This document shows positions 60,021 through 64,000 of a stretch of 64,000 nucleotides of DNA, piece by piece. How positions within the stretch are numbered: the stretch's first letter is position 1; each line of letters opens with the position of its first letter. The stretch covers positions 79,875 to 143,874 of the forward strand of contig DXLO01000002.1 of the NCBI GenBank assembly GCA_019414665.1, read 5' to 3'. A model generated the notes under the pieces. That model searched no databases, was not told where the DNA came from, and was given only the letters and a program-made list of their open reading frames with translations. Source of the stretch: Bacteroides sp. GTDB taxonomy: Bacteria > Bacteroidota > Bacteroidia > Bacteroidales > Bacteroidaceae. Made by a program: the position numbers and the translations under genes.

Positions 60021-62006
60021 ATGAAACGTAAAAATAAAACAACTAAATATATTCTGGCCGGGTTATTTCTTTCTTCGATGATGGGAGTAACAACTGCATG
60101 TGATCCGTTAGGAATAGAACCTACAACAAAAGTGGATGAAGAACGCTTTTGGGAAAATCCTCAATTGGCTCGTTCTTATGTGAACAATTTCTATTTCATA
60201 TCCCAATCGGCATCTGGTGACACCTTCCAGTCAGAACAGTGGTCAGATAACTGTCAGGGAAACTATGAACAGGACTGGGATACGTATCGACAGTACAATT
60301 TTAACAAACGTACTTATGATGAAAATAATGGTATCACTTGTTTCAGCGCCCCATGGAGTGGAGCTTATAAAAACATTCGTGCTGTAAATCTTGGAATTGA
60401 AAAAATTTCTTCCAGCAGCATATTGACAGAGGCTCAGAAGAACCAATTCTTGGGTGAATGTTACTTTTTCCGTGCTTTTATTTATTTTGACATGGAAAAG
60501 TTTTGGGGAAGCGTTCCTTATGTAGACAAAGCGTTAACGATTGAAGATGAAACCTATTTGCCTCGTACTAAACGCGAAACTATTTTCGACAATATTCTAG
60601 ACGATTTGCAGAAATCCGTAGATTATTTTAAAGCTTATGGTGGAACGCATACGCTTGGTATGGTAAATGAAGATGTAGCTAACGCATACATCTCTCGCGT
60701 GGCTTTATATGCAGCCAATGCGGCCGATGCTTCAGCCAAAGGTCTATATTCGGATGATGCTGAAGGCTTGTTCAAGTTTGAGAAGAATGCAAATCATTAT
60801 TATGAATTGGCTTATAATGCAGCTAAAGGATTGATAGGCAAGTACAGTTTGGAACCGAATTATGAGGATCTGTTCACAAAAACAGAGTCACATACAAGCG
60901 TTGAGTCAATTTGGCCGGTCATGTTTAAAGAAAACCAACGTAGTGGTTTCAATCCAACTGCAAAGAACGGACCTGACGGGAATTATTATGGAGCAACCGA
61001 AGATGCGACTTATTCTTACGGGCGTCGTTCAGGTTTATTTCCTACACAGGATTTGGTAGACTGTTATTTACAGAAAGATGACGCTGATGGCAAATGGAAA
61101 AATTGGTGGGAAACTTCACAGGCAAAAGCCATGGGAATCCATAGAAATGCAGAAGGAGAATTAGAAGGAGAATCTGCTAATTATCGCGATATGTTCAAGA
61201 ATCGCGATAGCCGCTTCTATTCCACAGTTACTTACGATGGAGCATATATGGGACCGGAAGAAGAACGTTATATTATTCAAACTTGGATTGACAATACTAC
61301 ACTAGATGAAAAGACCTTAAAATACAGTGCTTTACATTCTGGGTATAGAGTGATGGAAAATTTAAATTCCGCACCAATCAACAGAGCTTCCGCACAAACA
61401 ATAACTGGTTATTATTCAAGGAAGTACTCTCAGTTTAATAAAATCAATACGGACGGGACTTTGGATTTTGACACCCAGCGTCAGACTTGCTATTTCAATG
61501 TACGGTATGCGGAAGTGTTGCTGAATTGTGCCGAGGCAAGTATTAAACTAGGCAAGACCGATGCGGCAGGCTATATCAATGAAATCCGTAATCGTGCCGG
61601 ATTGCCTAATTATGACGGCAATGATTTGTGGAATGAAATGAAACTGCAACGTCGTTTGGAATTTGCATTTGAATGTCCGGGCTTCCGTTATTTCGATTTA
61701 TTGCGTTGGGGGGAAGCAGAAGGCAAAACGACTATTGAAGAGTTGAATACTCCTTCCAGAGGATTATGGATTTTCCGTAAAGGTATGGAAAGCGAAAAGG
61801 CTGGTGAGAATGGTTATCCTGTAGAGCCGGGTGGTGAAGGATATTTTACTCCTAAATTCCAGACTTTTGAGATGCCGTATTCTTATTATGAAAGAAAGTT
61901 TGATGATGCAAGATACTACTTTGTACCATTTTCACAGTCCATGTTGAGAGACTATACACAATTGCAACAGAATCCGGGATGGAAAAACTTCAACTATAAC
62001 AATTAA
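60021..62006 (+). CDS. SusD/RagB-family lipoprotein (pair 5)
   Basis: A 661-residue surface lipoprotein with C27 (GVTTAC). I use the ATG at 60021; the frame opens at TTG 60012. Family blocks are ERFWENPQLARSYVNNFY, FLGECYFFRAFIYFDMEKFWGSVPYVDKAL, NVRYAEVLLNCAEASIKLG, INEIRNRAGLP and LQRRLEFAFECPGFRYFDLLRWG. It is the standard SusD_RagB type, unlike pairs 3 and 4. A small lipoprotein gene follows after 12 bp. Confidence 0.92.
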   Translation: MKRKNKTTKYILAGLFLSSMMGVTTACDPLGIEPTTKVDEERFWENPQLARSYVNNFYFISQSASGDTFQSEQWSDNCQGNYEQDWDTYRQYNFNKRTYDENNGITCFSAPWSGAYKNIRAVNLGIEKISSSSILTEAQKNQFLGECYFFRAFIYFDMEKFWGSVPYVDKALTIEDETYLPRTKRETIFDNILDDLQKSVDYFKAYGGTHTLGMVNEDVANAYISRVALYAANAADASAKGLYSDDAEGLFKFEKNANHYYELAYNAAKGLIGKYSLEPNYEDLFTKTESHTSVESIWPVMFKENQRSGFNPTAKNGPDGNYYGATEDATYSYGRRSGLFPTQDLVDCYLQKDDADGKWKNWWETSQAKAMGIHRNAEGELEGESANYRDMFKNRDSRFYSTVTYDGAYMGPEEERYIIQTWIDNTTLDEKTLKYSALHSGYRVMENLNSAPINRASAQTITGYYSRKYSQFNKINTDGTLDFDTQRQTCYFNVRYAEVLLNCAEASIKLGKTDAAGYINEIRNRAGLPNYDGNDLWNEMKLQRRLEFAFECPGFRYFDLLRWGEAEGKTTIEELNTPSRGLWIFRKGMESEKAGENGYPVEPGGEGYFTPKFQTFEMPYSYYERKFDDARYYFVPFSQSMLRDYTQLQQNPGWKNFNYNN

Positions 62007-62018
62007 AAAAAGATAGTT

Positions 62019-62744
62019 ATGATGAATAAATTGCTAAATAAAATATGTATAGGTGCAGCTGTGTTGTGCAGTGCATCAGTTATTTCTAGTTGTACTGCCG
62101 GATTGACTTATGAAGAGGCACCGGAATCTGTTTATTCAGAAGTAGGGGTAAGCAAAATCGAGTTAAAAGCCCGGGAATTGTTTAATGACAAGATTTATGC
62201 AGTTAACTGGAACAAATGGGTGGACAATTATATTGATACTCGTTTGATTGGAAGTTCTGACGTTTTTACGTGGGTTAACAGAACGGGGGCTCCCTATACC
62301 ATGCCGGATGGGAAAGTTGTGGCTGCCGGAGAATCAATAAAAGTGGAAGGGTCGGAAACAATAGAATCCGATAGCAGTGCGCCTGATGGCAAGGTATATG
62401 TATTAAACGTATATGCCGCTTCGGATGTACAATATTCGACAGCTAACAAGGGGTTCTTGTTTGATGGCAGCAAGTTTTCCGGTGACTTTGAATTGGTAAA
62501 TCCTGTTGATAACCGTTCACAATATGTAGTTCTTCCTGTTAGAAAGAATGAAATCATAGGTGAACTTTATCTGGTAAGCTATTCTGTCTGTACGGTAGAA
62601 CCCGTAGGTGACTCTCCTAAATTGGGTATGCCGGGAGATTTTACCAAGCCTCGTCGTTATCTGGTGAAGAATATCGCTCATCGCCCTGCTGGAGTGGAGC
62701 AACATCAGCGTATGTATGAAGTACGTGTTACTTTCCTTCCGTAA
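62019..62744 (+). CDS. Small lipoprotein of the pair 5 operon, function unknown
   Basis: A 241-residue lipoprotein with C25 in VISSC. It is beta-rich and opens after the lipobox with TAGLTYEEAPESVYSEVG. I do not recognise the family. Third genes in SusC/SusD operons often encode surface glycan-binding proteins or enzymes, and this one has no visible catalytic motif, so a binding or accessory role is likely. A terminator follows at 62773-62801. Confidence 0.75.
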   Translation: MMNKLLNKICIGAAVLCSASVISSCTAGLTYEEAPESVYSEVGVSKIELKARELFNDKIYAVNWNKWVDNYIDTRLIGSSDVFTWVNRTGAPYTMPDGKVVAAGESIKVEGSETIESDSSAPDGKVYVLNVYAASDVQYSTANKGFLFDGSKFSGDFELVNPVDNRSQYVVLPVRKNEIIGELYLVSYSVCTVEPVGDSPKLGMPGDFTKPRRYLVKNIAHRPAGVEQHQRMYEVRVTFLP

Positions 62745-62772
62745 CGCAGGTGAATTCTTTTTTATAATAAAT

Positions 62773-62801
62773 GAAAGGGTGGGCTTCAGGCTCACCCTTT
62801 C
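62773..62801 (+). terminator. Terminator after pair 5
   Basis: GAAAGGGTG and CACCCTTTC form a perfect 9-bp stem around GGCTTCAGGCT, followed by TTG; the T run is short. Confidence 0.65.
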
Positions 62802-62828
62802 TTGAGATAAACAATTAACTGAAAATAT

Positions 62829-63476
62829 ATGAGACTGATTTTATGTTGGTTAGGGATATGGATATTCTGTGTGGGTCTGTTTGCGCAAAATACTAAGGAC
62901 AATTCCTCTTATCTGTTTGATGAATTTCAAGATTGCTTGATTGTATATAAAGATGGAAGACAGTTTACAGCTCCGGTCAATTATGATCTGATAAAGAAAC
63001 ATTATGTCTTTAAAGATCCGGAACAACAAGAAAAGGAGTTTTCTGATCCGGAATTGATAGCGGTGCTTCGCATAGGCAACAGAAGTTTCTTGATAGGAAA
63101 GCAAGAAGCGATAGAGGTAATCCAAGCTCAGCCCAAATTCAATGTAATCTATACAGGTGATACACGAAGAGCTCCCAAAAAGATTTCGTATGGAGGAACT
63201 ACACAAACGGCTTCCGTAGATAACTATTCAGGATTAACAGGTACAGGGTTATCCGGTGGCATACAGGACGCCCAACGTATTGTTACCGGAATTAATAAAA
63301 TGTACGAAGTTGGTGTGGGTAAAAAAACGAAACGCTTTTATAACAAGAAGAGTTTTTTAAAGCTTTTCCCTAAAAAACAACAAATCCGATGGAACCGATA
63401 CATCGAAGAAAATAAGATAGATTTCGGTTCTGTGGATCAGGTGTTCAAGCTCTTTCAAGTTTCTATTTCACACTAA
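62829..63476 (+). CDS. Secreted protein of unknown function
   Basis: A 215-residue protein with a signal peptide (MRLILCWLGIWIFCVGLFAQ). The mature part has a small beta domain (YLFDEFQDCLIVYKDGRQFTAPVNYDL...RIGNRSFLIG, about 27-100) and a basic C-terminal helical part (KKTKRFYNKKSFLKLFPKKQQIRW). I do not recognise the family. It lies alone between two terminators. Confidence 0.7.
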   Translation: MRLILCWLGIWIFCVGLFAQNTKDNSSYLFDEFQDCLIVYKDGRQFTAPVNYDLIKKHYVFKDPEQQEKEFSDPELIAVLRIGNRSFLIGKQEAIEVIQAQPKFNVIYTGDTRRAPKKISYGGTTQTASVDNYSGLTGTGLSGGIQDAQRIVTGINKMYEVGVGKKTKRFYNKKSFLKLFPKKQQIRWNRYIEENKIDFGSVDQVFKLFQVSISH

Positions 63477-63480
63477 GCAT

Positions 63481-63528
63481 TTTTAAATAAGGTGTGTCGT
63501 ACACGTAGGCGACACACCTTATTTAAAA
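63481..63528. terminator. Two-way terminator with 19-bp perfect arms
   Basis: TTTTAAATAAGGTGTGTCG (63481-63499) is the exact reverse complement of 63510-63528, with a 10-base loop. Confidence 0.85.
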
Positions 63529-63897
63529 CAACCTGATTAAGTCTATATTCAAAAACTCTTTTCCCGATATTCTGTTTGCTCCTATGATAAAGCAACGCAA
63601 AGGATGAAACATTTGCAACGGATTCGATCCACTTGTTCCAATGTTGCGGAAGGGGCGCTCGGCTTTAAAGAAGTTACCGGCATATAAGCTGTATAAGGTG
63701 TTGTCGTACACTTGATATTGGGGAATAGATATATAATGTATCATCATTGACACATTTCTACAGATTGATCTGAAAAACAACGCAGGTTTAGTAATTGCAG
63801 ATATTCTACCAGTGTGATTACATTTCCGACATTTTGTTCTAAAATCATTTGACTTTCTGATTCTGACAAAGCGTATTACGCATGGATTGTAGCTCAC
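63523..63897 (-). CDS. Doubtful 124-residue open frame
   Basis: The frame ends exactly in the terminator at 63481-63528 and its last 60 residues look fairly natural (YQVYDNTLYSLYAGNFF, FIIGANRISGKEF). The first half, however, is rich in Cys, Arg and Lys, and there is no signal peptide, family match or promoter that I can see. It may be a decayed gene. Bases 63898-64000 hold only the palindrome listed next. Confidence 0.2.
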   Translation of the reverse strand: MSYNPCVIRFVRIRKSNDFRTKCRKCNHTGRISAITKPALFFRSICRNVSMMIHYISIPQYQVYDNTLYSLYAGNFFKAERPFRNIGTSGSNPLQMFHPLRCFIIGANRISGKEFLNIDLIRLF

Positions 63898-63981
63898 TTA
63901 ACATTCATGAAATTCTTTAAAAGGAGCTGCTTATTTGACATATCTCCGTTTTTTTGCTGATTATCTATTGACTTTCAAAAA

Positions 63982-63998
63982 TAGTTCTTTTGGAACTA
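63982..63998 (+). promoter_or_regulatory. TAGTTC...GAACTA palindrome at the right edge
   Basis: TAGTTCTTTTGGAACTA has the same arms and spacing as TAGTTCTGAAGGAACTA in the four SusC leader cassettes. A further SusC gene may start just beyond the window. Confidence 0.35.
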
Positions 63999-64000
63999 TG

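Overview
The window is chromosomal DNA of a gut Bacteroidales bacterium, most likely Bacteroides or Phocaeicola. The reasons are several SusC/SusD outer-membrane pairs, promoters of the Bacteroides type (TAnnTTTG near -7), little use of strong Shine-Dalgarno sites, many lipoproteins, and the linkage of a rhamnose operon to an argR-argG-argC-argD-proC cluster. I see no rRNA, tRNA, CRISPR array or intact insertion sequence. The species is inferred, not proven.

Left part (1-11.6 kb), core metabolism. After a partial gene and a DUF4251 lipoprotein-like gene comes a minus-strand L-rhamnose operon transcribed rhaB-rhaA-rhaT-rhaD (kinase, isomerase, symporter, aldolase). It is divergent from a plus-strand arginine operon, argR-GNAT-argG-argC-argD, followed by proC behind its own terminator and promoter.

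Middle part (11.7-30.7 kb), accessory. An AraC regulator precedes a polysaccharide/glycoside locus: GH30 lipoprotein, SusC, SusD, aryl-sulfate sulfotransferase, GH130 mannosylglucose phosphorylase, a phosphodiesterase-like lipoprotein and a sodium:solute symporter. It ends in the wreck of an alpha-galactosidase gene (deletion plus frameshifts). Next is a redox trio: Tat-exported ferredoxin-type aldo/keto reductase, a NapH-NapG-like fused iron-sulfur membrane protein, and a DUF1893 protein. At 30.8-33.6 kb follow an XRE-cupin regulator, an acyl-CoA synthetase and a small secreted protein.

Right part (33.9-63.5 kb) holds four SusC/SusD pairs. Two are on the minus strand (SusC starts at 39083 and 46087) and two on the plus strand (starts at 50934 and 56724). 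Three of the four SusC genes share 188 identical bases (74 of leader and 114 of coding sequence for the signal peptide); the fourth is a close variant. The same three carry an 11-bp-period direct repeat about 183 bp upstream of the start codon, and two carry a covarying hairpin with a T tract. The second and third pairs are diverged inverted paralogues around a central block of VapE-like protein, HU-related DNA-binding protein and a PNGase F-type N-glycan amidase. The leader of the HU-related gene has an orphan, collinear copy 33 kb away at 14.63-14.83 kb with the same pair of TTCAC/GTGAA palindromes.

The best candidates for something undescribed are the shared SusC leader cassette with its upstream repeats, and the duplicated palindromic leader of the HU-related gene.
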